A stretch of DNA of 64,000 nucleotides from Helicostylum pulchrum (Eukaryota > Mucoromycota > Mucoromycetes > Mucorales > Mucoraceae), in NCBI GenBank assembly GCA_025677825.1, contig JAIXMO010000020.1, positions 425,396 through 489,395 on the forward strand, written 5' to 3'. Of this stretch, positions 25,362 to 38,121 are shown piece by piece; the first letter of the stretch is position 1, and every line of letters begins with the position of its first letter. Position numbers and translations under genes: made by a program. The notes under the pieces were generated by a model. It did not search any database. It had not been told where the DNA came from and saw only the letters and a program-made list of their open reading frames with translations.

Positions 25362-27137
25362 TTATACATGATGGTTATTTAGCTTTTCTTCATTTTCAAT
25401 AAATGGTTGTTGATTAGAAGACCATGGACCATAATTATGATATGGAATAGGAGTACCAGGTCTTGTTCTATTGTTGTTATTGTTGTTGTTATTATTGTCA
25501 AATGAATCATAAGTAGCAGCAGAATCATTTCTTTGATGAACTACTTGTTGCCAATTTCTTAATTCTCTTGCCATACTAACTTGATAAGATTCAAACATTT
25601 CATTACTATCGTTATTATCTTGATGATGATGTTGTTGTTGCTGTTGCTGTTGTTGTTGTTGTTGCATCATTGGATACTTGAGTCTAGTTCTTGAATAAAA
25701 ATGAGAATCATTTGCACTTTGAGATCTGTTATGAAAGTTACTGAAAGCGGAATTGGATGCAGTAGAATATGAAGTTGGCGTCATGATTGGCATAATATTA
25801 TAAGTGGATGAAGTTGTAGACGTAGATTGTGGAGGCGTAGGTGTTTGCTGATGATGATCGATTACCATCGTAGGAGGAGAAAATACATATTGGGGTTGTG
25901 GTAAAGTTCTTTGATTTAATAACGGAGAAGGATCTCTCTTTATTGTAGCAGATGGAGAATCGGATAGTTTTCTCTTTCTTGCAGCAGCAGCAGCAGTTTG
26001 AATACCAGAATCAGAACTATAATGACCGGGGCTACGACCTCTAACAACCAAAGGAGAAGAATAACACTCGGATACAGTATGTTGTGAATGATCAGGCAAC
26101 TCAGCAATCAATTCAAATATTAAACAAAAGTACTGCTGTGAAGCTCTTCTTTTACCATTATTTGCAGTTGCAACTCTAAACTGTAATCTTTCAAATGTAA
26201 CACATACTTGCTCACAACCATACACTGTGTTTGAAGGAGTAATCGGTATGGTCGGAGGTTCTCTCTGCGGACCTTTATCACGTTTTGGTGTCATTTGAGT
26301 TAAAGCAACAGGTCGAGTTAGGTTTTTGTTTTCTATGACGGCTTCAGAAGTTGAAGATGTACATGCTTTTAATCGGAGATGGAATTGTTGAATAGGTTGC
26401 ATTGGTTTATCATTTAACTGCAATGCATAGCATGTCTCTTCTGAATGACCAGGAATAATAAAAGATGCTGTAACTTGAAAGTAATTTCTACGATAACATG
26501 TCCAGTGAGACTGAGATGTAAAAAATCCTCTATCCATTTTACAATTAAAAACCGTAGGAAAGCTAATATTTTATTTTATTTATTTATTAGTGTTGTTAGT
26601 AACTGTAAATAAATACAAAATAAAATTTTGGGCGTTTACCTTGTTGCTTTATGATTATTGTAGTCAAATAACTGTAAAAGTGCCTTTGGCTTACAAAAGA
26701 AATTTGGTTCATCTTGTGTATCAATAACCGTACTAGACGAATTATTTAATTGGGATGCAATTGACTTCGGTATAGGTAATGGAAACATTTCACTTGTAGT
26801 AGTTGTACTTGCACCACTACTACTACTACTACTATTTGTAGTCTCGTTTTTTAACGGTGATGTTCTTTTTTTTTTTTTTTTTTTTTTTTTTGTATATATG
26901 TTGTTAATACGCATAATTCATTCTTTCTTATATACTTTTATTTATTTACCTCTTGTAATCAAACTCTCGTTTAATATTATTGCCTTCACCATTACTATTA
27001 TCGTAATATAGATTTAGTATCACCCCCTTTTTTCTCCCTTTTTTTCGCGTAAAAACTTACTTTATAAATCCATGCCCAACAGGCATAGAATGTGACCTTT
27101 GATGAAAGAGTGGTGTTACCATAACATTTTCAGTCAT
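25362..27137 (-). CDS. NDT80/PhoG-like (Vib-1 type) transcription factor
   Basis: Exons 27137-27061, 26994-26950, 26864-26640, 26562-25362 give 515 residues. The NDT80-like, p53-fold DNA-binding domain spans about 125-300: KMDRGFFTSQSHWTCYRRNY, then VTFERLQFRVATANNGKRRA, QQYFCLIFELIAELPD and finally VVRGRSPGHY, all family landmarks. The rest is low complexity with a Q run, an N run and a nuclear-signal-like ARKRKLSD. Relatives control meiosis (Ndt80) or heterokaryon incompatibility, secreted enzymes and nutrient response (Vib-1, XprG). The intron 2 acceptor lies directly after a run of over 20 A, which is unusual. Confidence 0.9.
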
Positions 27138-27727
27138 TATTATTATACAACAGTGCTTTAAAGAAGAAACTTAAAAAAAAAGAAAAGAAAAAAGAAAAAA
27201 GAGGAAAAGAAAAAAAAAAGATATCTATTATATAAATAAACATAAAAAACCTGTTAAGGAAACGATTTAAGGAGTTGTAAAAAATACGCCATCTATACTT
27301 TAGAGTGTAATAATCCGCCACCTCTCTCTCGCTCTATTTTCATAACATGAAACCATTTGCTTGATGTTCGTTTCAACCGTTTAAGGAGTAGTTATCCAGC
27401 TGATACAGTGCTCACGATTATTATTCATTTAATTGGACCTTCAACATATTGACTCTTTTCCGTATAGCAAAACCCTTTCTTATTGGTGGCTACTATACCC
27501 ATTCTTTTTATTTTCGTATATCTCCATTTATTATTAACAATCCTTTTCTATAGTGCTCAAAATGTGATATATATATTTAATCAAACAAAAAGTGTCGATT
27601 AGTCACTTTTTTACATCAATCGCAACGACCATGTTTGTTGTGTTACACGCATTCTTTAGATCTCCGTTACTTAGGACTCGAACTTTAACAACTTTTTTTC
27701 TTTTTTTTTTCTCTATACATACAAACA
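27138..27727. other. Divergent promoter region
   Basis: Shared spacer between the minus-strand NDT80-like gene and the plus-strand LENG1 gene. It has a purine run at 27172-27220 and a T/C-rich stretch near 27695-27715 next to the LENG1 start. No ORF or RNA gene is seen. Confidence 0.5.
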
Positions 27728-28670
27728 ATGAACATTCTACATCACAAAAGGTAACAACATTTATGTTTTTTTTTGCTTGTGCAGACTGCTTATATTACAA
27801 TTTTTTATACAGTTATCACGTTTACAACAAAAAGAATATTGAAAAAGTAAAACGAGACGAAGCAGAAGCAGAAAAACAAGAAAAAGAAAAACAGGATCGT
27901 ATTACTTTAGCTGTAAAGAATTATTTTAAACCTTTTTTTCTTCTTCTCAAGCTAAAAAGCTCTCTTTTTTATAGGAAAGTGAAGCAAGATTAGATCTATT
28001 ACGAAAAAAAGCAAATGTTAAATTACCTAATGATCAAGTTACAAACCCTGTACAGCATATCAACTTATTTGAGCACGCTGTCGTAAAAGGAAACCCAGAG
28101 CACGAAGCCGAACTACAGGAAGAAAAAGAAAAATGGAATAAACAAATCACAATGTATCTTGGTCACGGTGCTAAAAAAGAAGATGATCCTTGGTATGCTA
28201 AAAAAGATGATAAAGCCGTAAAGTACAAGGACACAACTACCTTTAAAAGCAAGCATAAAGATAAAAAAATGTAAGGTCTTGATAGATATTATTTTTATAA
28301 TGCAAATTAACAAAAACCTCCTCCTTTCAGATATAAAAAGGGACCAATTAAATTAATAGAAGATCCATTGGAGTTAATAAAGACTCAATTACAAGAAAGA
28401 GAAAAACGAGAACGCAAGTTGGAAAGAAAATTCAGACCAAAAAAGCCCTCACCATCACCAAAATCAAAATCAAAATCCTCATCATCGCCGTCTATTGAAG
28501 CTCTTCGTGCAAAGCGATTAGAGCGAGAAAATAATGAAAAATTCAGACTAAAACAGTTGTATTTGGATCCTGAGCAAGATACCGAGTGTGTGGATGAAAG
28601 AAAACGAAGCTATAATTCTCAATTCAACAGACAAGAAACTGAACAAGCACATAATAAAAGAAGACGTTAG
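27728..28670 (+). CDS. LENG1: LENG1 homologue (CIR N-terminal domain protein)
   Basis: Homologue of human leukocyte receptor cluster member 1, a nuclear protein of poorly known role whose CIR-N domain is shared with splicing and transcription co-factors. Exons 27728-27750, 27813-27912, 27975-28270, 28331-28670 give 252 residues. The N-terminus MNILHHKSYHVYNKKNIEKV matches '[20 protein letters not shown]', followed by RRDEA-type and ARLDLLRKKA segments. Later features are INLFEHAV, YLGHGA..DDPWY and the family end RRSYNSQFN-like (KRSYNSQFNRQE). The protein is strongly charged and coiled-coil-prone. The first exon is only 23 nt. Confidence 0.9.
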
Positions 28671-29358
28671 GTAGTAATTTTGCTGTATCGTACCTTGGTA
28701 ATAAAAAAGAAAATCACTCTCTTCTTACAACACTCTATCTATACTTGTTAAGCTACTACTTGTCAACCACTTTAACTTTTTTTATCGCAGTTTCCTTTCT
28801 AGCAGTTCTAGTAGAAATTGGAAGCTGTTTCAAAGACATACTTCTGACCTTTTTATCCTTGAGGACGAACAGCGCTGCGGATGGTAGCAAATGCTTGATA
28901 CTCGAGACCTGCTTTAAATATGACTTTTATGTCCGAACCCGGCATCATTTTTGGACGTGCGTAATCGTTCATCCCTGTCCTAATTCTGTGAGCAATTCCG
29001 TGAGGTATCCAATCGTAATGTACCAAAAGAGTGTAATGCTGCCGTTGTAGCAATGCTAGTTTCCACGAGGGATGTATAGTGACGGATTTTTTTAGCTGCA
29101 GTAACTGTTATTGTTCTTGAATATTAGTGCATATTTACATTCATATATCTATTTAACCGTAAAACATCTTTCGGTAAGGTAGCGTCTCAGCTACGATGAA
29201 CCGATACAAAAATAAAGCTTATTAACTCGATATCCTTTACTTCTTTTACTTTACACCAATTTTATTTTCAAACAGCTGCCAAAAAATTACACGTATACCG
29301 ATATAAATTTTAAAAACTTTTTTTTTTATTAGGCGAGGTTAAACTATTCTAAAATATG
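28671..29358. other. Intergenic with possible gene relic
   Basis: A 66-codon minus frame at 28853-29053 looks protein-like (IPHGIAHRIRTGMNDYARPK), and an overlapping frame on the same strand also looks coherent, so this may be a decayed gene. I recognise no family. The rest is AT-rich. Confidence 0.3.
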
Positions 29359-29778
29359 TTAACGATCGATTTCACCATCCAAAAGTATGGGTATTTGACG
29401 ATTGATGGTTTTGATAATTGAGTCCGTATTAAAAGGGTTGTTGTTGAGTATTAATTGCCAGTACGCGATCCAGAGAAAGTATTGGATAGTAAAAATGGTT
29501 ACTAAGAAATGAATATATTGAGTAGATCGGCGATGAAAGGGAGCAGTCAGAGTAAAGAGGGTTGACAAAATATCTTCTTTGGTGAAGGACGATGTAGGAT
29601 ATCGATGTTTGAGCACCATTTCCCATACATATTTTTGAGAACGTTCAATAATAAAGTGATTTAGCGTTTCCTTAGATAGTAAACATAATCGACACTGAGG
29701 ACTTGATAAGAAGGAAGATTTATTATTGCTGAGTGAGTTAAAAATTAACTGATACACACCCAAGTGACCGCTTCTCAT
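29359..29778 (-). mobile_element. LINE-type reverse transcriptase C-terminal fragment
   Basis: A 139-codon open frame. It contains CRLCLLSKETLNHFI, which fits the zinc-binding tail of LINE-type reverse transcriptases (CxxC...HF), followed by KYVWEMVLKHRY where that tail normally has a C..K..W motif. The final cysteine is replaced (ERSQKYVW), which suggests decay. No polymerase domain or poly(A) tail is seen nearby. It lies 60 bp upstream of the Misato gene and may form part of its promoter region. It could also be a host gene fragment. Confidence 0.45.
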
Positions 29779-29838
29779 TTCTCATACAGCGCCCAACATC
29801 AAATTAAATTGTTCTTTTTTTATTATTATTATTAAACC

Positions 29839-31703
29839 ATGCGTGAAATTCTTACTATTCAATTAGGCTCCATAGCAAACCATGTTGGTACTCATTTCTG
29901 GAATGCCCAAGTAAGTCACACAGCCTTGTTCAATACTCTGTATAACTTTTGACACGTATATAGGAAGAGTATTTTAACTATAGTGAATCAAATGAATCTC
30001 ATACACAAGAGTTAAATCACGATGTGCTTTATAGATCTGGAGAAACTTCAAACGTAAAACAAAAAATATAAATTAACTCTAACAATAAAAAGGAGACTAA
30101 CAAACATTATATATATATATATAGGGTGTTACGACATATACACCGAGAACTTTAATTTATGACTTGAAGGGTGGATTTGGATCGATGCAAAAATACAACC
30201 GCTTATTCAACGCTGACGACGACCACCAACAAGTGACATGGGAGCAAGGAGTGAATAGAATTGACCGTAGTATCAGCAAGAGTCAATACCAACACGAGTT
30301 AGACCGTATGGAAACCGAAAATGACCCAAACGTCAATTTGGATATTGTGCAACAATTAGATTCATCAGTGAACAACTGGTCGGATTATAACCGTATCTAC
30401 TACCATCCTCGTTCTGTCAACCCTATTACAACACACCAAATGGATAACGAGATTACCCCCTTTGATAACTATACCATCGGTAGACAATCTTATAACGAAA
30501 ATGAAAAGGAAATGGATATTTTCGAAGATAATTTCAGATTCTTTGTTGAAGAGTGTGATAACTTGCAAGGATTTCAAATATTTACTGATGTGGATGATGC
30601 CTTTGGTGGATTCACTGAAAGTCTATTAGATAATATTAGGGATGAATACCTTAAAACACCCATCATGACTTATGGTTTAAGCGATTCACATGCTGAATAC
30701 CGAACTGATGTAAGTCCCCCCCCCCCTTTTTTTTTATTAAAAAAAAACTAACTGTCAACTAACTTTTTGTTTGTAGCGTCATAAACAAAAGATCATTTTG
30801 AACAGAGCATTTGGTATGACTCGTCTTGCAGAGTTATCTTCCATGTATATACCTATCTACACACCTACCATGGCAGCTACTAAGAATAGTGGTTTATCCC
30901 CTTACCTTTACTTTGATGAATACTCAAGATATCACACCAGTGCCATTATTGCCGCTGCTATCGAGACCAATTCATTGCCTTATCGACTAAAGCATAACTC
31001 GGTTACCATGGCCGAAACCATCAGTAAATTAAACTGGGTCAGAAACACCAGTTTAGCTTCATTATCTGTTTCTCTTCCTTTACCCATTTCCGAGAAGGGG
31101 TACATTGAAACCGTAGAAACCATGATCAAGAAAACTCAGTTACGACCTACAATTTCATTACTTGACCGTATCTCGACCACCAAAGTAAGTTTTTTCTAAA
31201 TACAAATCAAATCGCTGGGTAAGACTGATACATTAAAAAAAAAATAGAAAATTGATACATATGGTGAATCTATTGTGACAAGAGGATTACCACGCAATAT
31301 GCAAGGTCAATCGGAATATTTACAAAAGCTTTATAAAGACTTTACAGATGAAAACGATCCATTGCAATCTAGATTTAGTCTCGATACAAGTTTCCCGTTA
31401 CCTGATTCATACCCTCGTATCTTTACCAACAGAGTAAACACTGACGGACTCATTTGTAACGCAACTTATACTATTGATCCTGCAAAGTCCGTACCTGTCA
31501 TGACACGACTTGAATCCGGATCGATATTAAAGGCTACAGTAGACCAACAGCTAAAAAATTTGGAAAAGATCAGGTTTGCTGATTTCTACGAGTACGCTCA
31601 AGGTGAATGTGCTTTAACCAGAGAGGATTTCTTGGAGACCAAGGAAGCCTTGATCGGATTATCTGATGTATATACAAATGATGATGATAACATGATGATT
31701 TAA
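29839..31703 (+). CDS. DML1: Misato/DML1 homologue
   Basis: Misato/DML1 proteins have a tubulin/FtsZ-like N-terminal segment and are needed for mitochondrial distribution and mtDNA inheritance. Exons 29839-29910, 29964-30053, 30125-30709, 30777-31184, 31248-31703 give 536 residues. The family start is MREILTIQLGSIANHVGTHF. The segment TPRTLIYDLKGGFGSM follows, and the tubulin-like signature DVDDAFGGFTESLLDNIRDE occupies the place of the GGTGSG loop. An acidic tail ends the protein. Intron 3 contains an unusual run of 11 C. The gene opens a tight plus-strand cluster with only 161 bp to SWA2. Confidence 0.95.
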
Positions 31704-31864
31704 ATAAATGTATTTTATTTTTACCAAACGTTTTTTGTATCACTCATATATGATGTCAACAGTGTTCACTTTTTTCCCTTTTATAAAAAAAAAGGGCTTT
31801 TTTTTTTTTGTAAACCCGCATTTATTTTTATTTTTCTCTTTTTTTTTTCTTCTTCTTCGTTCAG

Positions 31865-34088
31865 ATGAGTCAAGAAACTAGTTATACGAGACAAAGGTCT
31901 CACAGTAGCAGTAACTCAAACAATGTGCCAAAACCAGCTCGTGGTCCCGACGGACCGTCTTACTCCAGCACCTCGCCCAAAACGGGCCATCGTTATTCTT
32001 CCTCGGCCAATGGTAAATTAACAAGACATTATGCAACTCCCGAAGAAAGCGAAGCTGTTATTCCCGTGTTTTCCACACCTACACACATGTATATTCGACA
32101 AGAACTCAACGCTCAACCAAGAGGTTCCCCAGTATACACTGCTTCTCCAAAGTATACCGCTCCTACTGCACCCACTGCTTCTGCAAAGTATACCGCTCCT
32201 ACTGCACCCACTGCTCAACCTTATTCACCTGCTCAACAACAACAACAGACTTTCTCTGGTAACGCCAAGAATTTTGCGTCTAACGGGTATCAAGAGTCTA
32301 GTAAACCGCCACCTGGCTCTCCTTTAGGTTATGGACGTACAAGAGCAGAAGTAAGAAAGAAAAAAAAAATTATGTAATATAATGAAATTATACTGACACC
32401 TTTTTTTTATAGTCTGCTACTAGACCAACAACAGATAGATTTGCTATGGAATCAACCGAAGTACATAATACATATTCCGGAACCCAGCCAACCCCTCAAG
32501 CAGATGTAAGTCCTTTTTCATTATTTATATTAAAAAGAAATCGAAAAAAAAAAGTAACGATGAAAAAAAATTAGAGTGTGTCACAAAGGGACATGTTATT
32601 AGCACAGTTGGTAGATATGGGATTCAGTTTAGAGGCGTCTAAAGTAGCCATGACAGCGAGTGGAGGAACAAATTTACAAGAGATTTTAGATATTCTTGTA
32701 CAAAACGCCAAAGTTGAAACCCAATATCCTCACCATCAAACGCCACCACCACCTTCTAGTAACCCACGACCCACCAGTCAACCACCAAAGCCTCCACCTC
32801 ACGGCACCAACCCACGACCCATGAGCCAACCTCCGCCTCCACCCTCTACAAACCCACGCCCTACACCTCAACAACCTCAACCTACCACCTCCTCGGACAA
32901 CGACGACGAAGATGACGACCCACGCGCCGAAAGAGAAAAGGAGGAAAAGTTCAAACGTGAGCAAGAAGAACGTCGCCGTGAATACTTTGACCAACTGAAA
33001 CGCGAAAAGCCTATACCGCCTACACCGTCCCCCCGTCCACCCATGGAGCCTGTCTCCGCCTACGCCGACCGAGAGCGTAAACAAGGAAACTTTTTATTTA
33101 ACAAAGGACAGTATACCGAAGCAGAGACATACTACAGTGCCGCTATCGCCTCGTTACCGCCCGGACACGGCGAACTTGTTTTACTCTGTAATAACCGTGC
33201 CGCTGCCAGATTAAAGTTGCGAAAGTATCACGAGTGTTTAGCGGACTGTGCGTTAGCCATTGATATTGCGCGTAGTCAGATGGAGTACAGTGCTGTGTTA
33301 GGAGACACGATGTGGAAGGGGCAGTTGATCAAGGCCTTGCACCGAAAGGCTTCTGCGTTAGAAGGGCTGTGCTTGTTTGAAGCTGCGATTCAAGTGTATG
33401 AAGAGTACGTTCGGTTAGACGGGTCTCGTAGCACACAAGCTGCTCAAGGTATTGCAAGGTGTCAGCAAGCTATTACAGAAAAAAGACAAGCGCCAACACA
33501 ACAACAGCAACATCCTCCTCCTCAACCTCCACGACCTGCTAACAACGGACCGACATGGAAACCAGCAAATGATAATTCTGCTTTCCCAAATATCGATTTT
33601 AACATGTTTATTCCCAAGCAAACTCCCGAACAGCTGGCTGCACAAGCAGATATTAATAAGAGTAAAGCGGTGAAGGAGATGAGAGAACGAGAAAAGATGA
33701 AGGAAGCAGAGGATGCGGAAAGGTTAAGAAATGAGGATAGTGTGAATGCAAAGATTATGGCGTGGAAGGCGGGTAAAGATAGAAACTTGAGAGCCTTGTT
33801 GGGTTCGTTGAGTGGTATTTTGTGGCCTGGTGTGCAGTGGAAGCATGTGCAGATGAGTGAATTATTAGAACCTAGAAAGTGTAAAGTGACGTACATGAAA
33901 GCTATTGCCAAAGTGCATCCAGACAAGGTACATATGTATATTTTTATTTTTTTAATGCAAAAAAAAACTAACAGCGTTTTAAATAGCTTCCTGCTAATGC
34001 TACAGTAGAACAACGTATGTTGGCAAGCAGTATTTTCACTACTTTAAATCAAGCTTGGGATTCATTTAAAATCGAAAATAATCTGTAA
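31865..34088 (+). CDS. SWA2: SWA2/auxilin-like protein (UBA-TPR-J)
   Basis: Auxilin-type cofactor that recruits Hsp70 to strip clathrin from coated vesicles. Exons 31865-32350, 32413-32505, 32575-33927, 33987-34088 give 677 residues. In order: a Ser/Pro/Tyr-rich disordered region, presumably for clathrin binding; a UBA domain at about 197-236 (LLAQLVDMGFSLEASKVAM); a Pro-rich linker; TPR repeats at about 350-480 (RKQGNFLFNKGQYTEAETYY, CNNRAAARLKLRKYHECLAD); a charged stretch; and a C-terminal auxilin-type J domain with HPD (VHPDK) right at the last intron. The order UBA-TPR-J is that of yeast Swa2. Confidence 0.93.
32150..32221 (+). repeat. 36-bp tandem duplication in SWA2
   Basis: Two copies of a 36-bp unit in frame, encoding KYTAPTAPTASA and then KYTAPTAPTAQP, with a partial third unit just before. 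A recent in-frame expansion in the disordered N-terminal region. Confidence 0.75.
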
Positions 34089-34205
34089 ACCCTTTTATAC
34101 CCAATCAAAAAGCCACCTTTAGTTTTTTTTTCTTAAAGGACACCTAATAAAAAAAAAAAAAAGAGAGCATTTTTTCTCTCTTTTTTTTTTGTTTTTAAAA
34201 AAAAA

Positions 34206-35096
34206 ATGTCTTCAATAACAATAGATATTAAAGACTTTTCTAGTCCACAATTCAATGCAAAAAGTTGGATTAATTCTGTACTTAAACCCACACCAGTTAC
34301 TGACCAAGATGATGGAGGGGCAAAAGATACAACCATTCTTGTCACCAAACTTCAAATGGTAAGTGAAACCACATCACGTCACTTCGATCAACTCTCTACT
34401 TCAGTTCTTAAATCGATGCCTCGTATACTATACGATTTAAAAGTGATTGCCGACGCAGCAAAGTCGACTCATCAAGGTATCGAAGGCGTCAAAAAGAACT
34501 TGGGGTTAATAGAAGGAGAAGCCGCTTTAGAAAAGTTACGTAAACCTCATATCGCAAAGACGCGTATGGAAGAATGTCGTTTACTGCTATTAGAAAAATC
34601 AAACGAGTTGCAGCAACACGAACGTGAAAGAGAAGCATTAGCGTCTTTGATGCGTCAGGAACAGGAAAAGGAACAAAGAGAGTTACAGGAGAGAATGGAA
34701 CAACAAGAGAGAGAAGAAAGAGAGTTGAAAGAGTTACGACAAGAACAAGAACAAGAACAAGAACGAGTAGAGGAACAACAACAAGAGGTACCAGCGATAA
34801 AGGAAAGTGTAGTAGAGGTAGTAGCAAAAGATGAAGGATTAGATTACGGACATGTTCAGTTACCACCGTTAAGGTCTACACCAAGAAGAATGCCTACACC
34901 TACACCTATACCTAGTAATAACAATAACACAGAAGATAGTTATTTGCAACAAATTCAAGAATCTGTGACAAGTAATATGTTTAAAAGAATAGGAGTACCG
35001 GTAAGTTTTTAATATATAACACACACAAAAAAAAAAGACCCTTTTTATTAAATGATTTTTTTTTTTTAATAGTTGGATAAGTTTTGGCAATCTTAA
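34206..35096 (+). CDS. COG7: COG7-like Golgi tethering subunit (short form)
   Basis: Exons 34206-35000 and 35073-35096 give 272 residues. The first 100 residues match the COG7 N-terminus: FSSPQFNAKSWINSVL aligned with 'F....FDVK.WINAAL', then TTILVTKLQMVSET and LKSMPRILYDLKVIADAA. The rest is a Glu/Gln/Arg-rich coiled coil and a short tail. COG7 is a lobe B subunit of the tether for retrograde Golgi vesicles. Animal COG7 is about 770 residues, but yeast Cog7 is only about 280, so the short form is plausible. The last exon encodes just eight codons. A hairpin of A and T runs (34151-34192) precedes the start. Confidence 0.75.
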
Positions 35097-35322
35097 TAAA
35101 AAATTGTTGTTTTGCTGTTTGTGGTACAGAGTACTGTATCATCATGCAGTGTTTTTTAATTCAAGCTGAGTGCAAAGGGAAACTTTATTAGCTGTAAAAA
35201 TAAAAAAAAAGTTGTAGTTAACGATGTTACACCAACGACAACAACTAGCGAAAATTCAACATAAAAAGTGAGATTTTTCTTAATCTTCTGTTCTTCTTTT
35301 TTTTTAACAAATTAAAAAAAAA

Positions 35323-35477
35323 ATGACAAACGATATAGATTGTATGCTTCGTGACTTGGAAAAGCAAGTGCAAGAATTTACTATGGTAAACGCAAAAAAG
35401 AGAAAAAAATACAATGAAAATGTTATTTATGTACTCCTTTTTTTTGCTTCTTTCTATTTTTGTCCTTCTTTTTCTCT

Positions 35478-35511
<34 letters not shown>

Positions 35512-37980
35512 CTGCTACTAAAATAATAGACTATGAGCGAACATCAAGTATTAACTGAATCTACAGGTAAAAAAAAAAAAAAAAAAAAAAAACGTTTTTT
35601 TTCATGTATATTTGAATCTGAAAGAATCTCTCTTAATCTTTTTCTTCTTTTTTAATAAAGAAAGACGCCATGGTAAACAAGAAAGTAGCAGTAATCAAGA
35701 CAATGTTCCCCTGCAGGTTTACAAAACGCGTGCAATACCCCTTCAACAGCAGTACAAGAAGGAAACGGTAGATGAGCAAGATGATTGTCGCGATGATGAT
35801 ATCTGTATTGGTAGTATTTTACAACGTTCAGCCACTGCTCGTCGTCCAACTATTGATAAACCAATTTCAAATATCACCCAATCCAGATCACTTCGAAGCA
35901 CAAGTGGACGAAATAAAACCAAAAGGGATGAAATCGTACCACCAGTGCCTACACAAGAAGATGAAGAACTTCGTTTTGCTATGCAGAGAGTATGGGCTGT
36001 ATTAGATGCAGATTCAACCGAGGTATGATATGAATATCTATTTTAATAATGTACTTTTTATTGATATATTTTCTATTAGGAGCGTGTTCCTACCGCCGTG
36101 TTACCACCACCACCACCACCATTAATAGAAGGTACAACAGACGTAGACAGGTCAAATATGGTTAGTACTGGTCGTATTCAAACCGTACCATTAAAGACTT
36201 TAACAACAAGAATTTACATTGATGATGCCAAAACACATAAAGTTGTACAACTTACAAATCTTTTGACAACGGCTATGGTTGTACAATATTTAAAAAAGAA
36301 GGGATTGTTGGATAATTCGGACGATTGGACTTTATTTGAGATAGCAAAGAGCCATGGTGTTGGTAAGTTATTTTACCTTTTATATATATGTGTGCATACT
36401 AAAAATATTATATATACTGCAGAGAGACCTCTTCGTGAATGGGAAATTGTACTAGATATTGTTAGTATATGGGAACCTGATGCAAGTAATGCTCTCCTGG
36501 TTAAGAAATATTCATATCATTCTACTTTAACTTCAGAGGTAAGGGTTAAAAAATATAAAAAGGAGTATTTATCAAGTGACTCATGTTTATCATTGTAGTG
36601 TGTTTTACAAAAGAAAATATCACCTATGCGTGGTTGGATATCGATTGAATATAAAAAGGGAAAATGGCAAAAGAGATATTGCTTTGTAAAAGATAACGCT
36701 ATTCACCATGCTAAAGATAATAATAAGGTAAATGAACATAACAACATATATAAACCCAGTTTCTTTATTAATAGATATATATTACTTTTTTTTTTTAGGG
36801 GTCTTCTACTTCTATTTTATGTCATTTAGGTACTTATGATGTTTATACTTTATTACAACCGTTAAAGCAAAGTCCTACACCTTTTGTATTTGCTATTCGT
36901 GCACAAGATAGAGCAAGTATGTTTGAACGAGAAGGTGATTACATGCGCTGTTTAGCAGTTGAAGATCAAGAAGAAATGAAAGATTGGGTTTTGAGTATTC
37001 GTTCCACAAAGGTAACACGCACTCTTTTTTTCTTTTCTTTTTAGTTGAGAAAATCTAATTTTGGGGGTTTTTTTTAGAGTAACATTCAATATCAATATCA
37101 TCCCAATAGAGTGTTAAATCCATTGGCTCATATTTCATTAGAACCTTCTGCTACTTCAGACGAACCAACTACTATTCGCAGACACAAATCAACAAGAGAA
37201 TTAAGTACTACCAACAAATTATCAGATGAACATACAAAGCACGCTTTACCAAGAAGTGAATCAACACGTAGAGTAGATGAACCTAAAAGATCTCTTACTA
37301 GAATTCGTCGTAATCCTACTGTTTCTACTGGCGTTATGGCTGAATCAAATACAGTGATTACTTCTCCTACAGATGCTCCATTAATCGATTACGCTGATTC
37401 ATCTACGTTTGCTAAAGGTTCTTTATTAGCTAAAGAAGAACACAGTGATCAAATGTTATATAGACAACAACAACAACAATTATATGATGAACAACAACAA
37501 AGCAAATTAATTCATATCGATGATCGTATTAAATTTGCTAAAGGATCTTTACTAGATAAAAATAATTCAGCTACTGCTTCTGCTGCTGCTGCTTCTGCTG
37601 CTGCTGCTTCTTCTGCTACACCACCAACAAGTAATAATAAAATGACACGATCTAAAAGTGTACGTGAAGTATCATCATCCAATACCAATGAAGAATCTTC
37701 TTCTTCTCGCAGACATGTTTCACTAAGAAGAAAACCTACAAATAAGAAACATCACGATGTACCACTTCCAAATAATACGCCAATCAATAACTCTATATCT
37801 TCTACGCCTCCTCTTCCTCCTCCTGCTTATTCCTCTTTACCTTCTTCTTCCACTACTGCAAATACTTTACTAAGACTAGATGATACCCCTGAAAGGTTTC
37901 ATTCAAGAGAGTTACATGGAAGGCATGTTAAGCCCTTGTTAAATTTTGATTCAAATGAAAGACCAACAACAAGAAAATAA
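35323..37980 (+). CDS. RA-PH domain adaptor protein (MRL/Grb7-like arrangement)
   Basis: Exons 35323-35385, 35530-35566, 35661-36022, 36080-36362, 36423-36538, 36599-36727, 36799-37011, 37078-37980 give 701 residues. A Ras-association domain spans about 180-285 (RIYIDDAKTHKVVQLTNLLT ... ERPLREWEIVLDI). A pleckstrin-homology domain spans about 290-402 (MRGWISIEYKKGKWQKRYCF ... DQEEMKDWVLSI). The tail is Ser/Pro-rich with a Q run, an A run and repeated KFAKGSLL-like motifs. RA next to PH is the arrangement of RIAM/lamellipodin and Grb7 adaptors, which link Ras-family GTPases and phosphoinositides to actin. A similar role in polarised growth is inferred. Intron 1 holds a run of about 40 T. Confidence 0.85.
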
Positions 37981-38121
37981 GTTGTAATAAAAGACAAAGA
38001 GGAAGAGAAAAATATATATTTTTTATATAAGTGAAAACTTTTTTTTTTTTTTTTTTTTTTTAAGCGTGTTTTTTTAGTGTTTTTTTTTTGATATCTAAAA
38101 GTGTATACTTTTTCTTTTTTT

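Noticed and set aside
32686..33084. Trp/Arg-rich minus ORF
   Set aside because: Antisense of the Pro-rich linker of SWA2.
34489..34866. Leu/Val-rich minus ORF of 125 codons, membrane-protein-like
   Set aside because: It is the antisense shadow of the Glu/Gln-rich coiled coil of the COG7-like gene.
35472..35515. Poly-T tract as an RNA polymerase III terminator or retroelement tail
   Set aside because: It lies inside an intron of the RA-PH gene with no RNA gene upstream and no target duplication.
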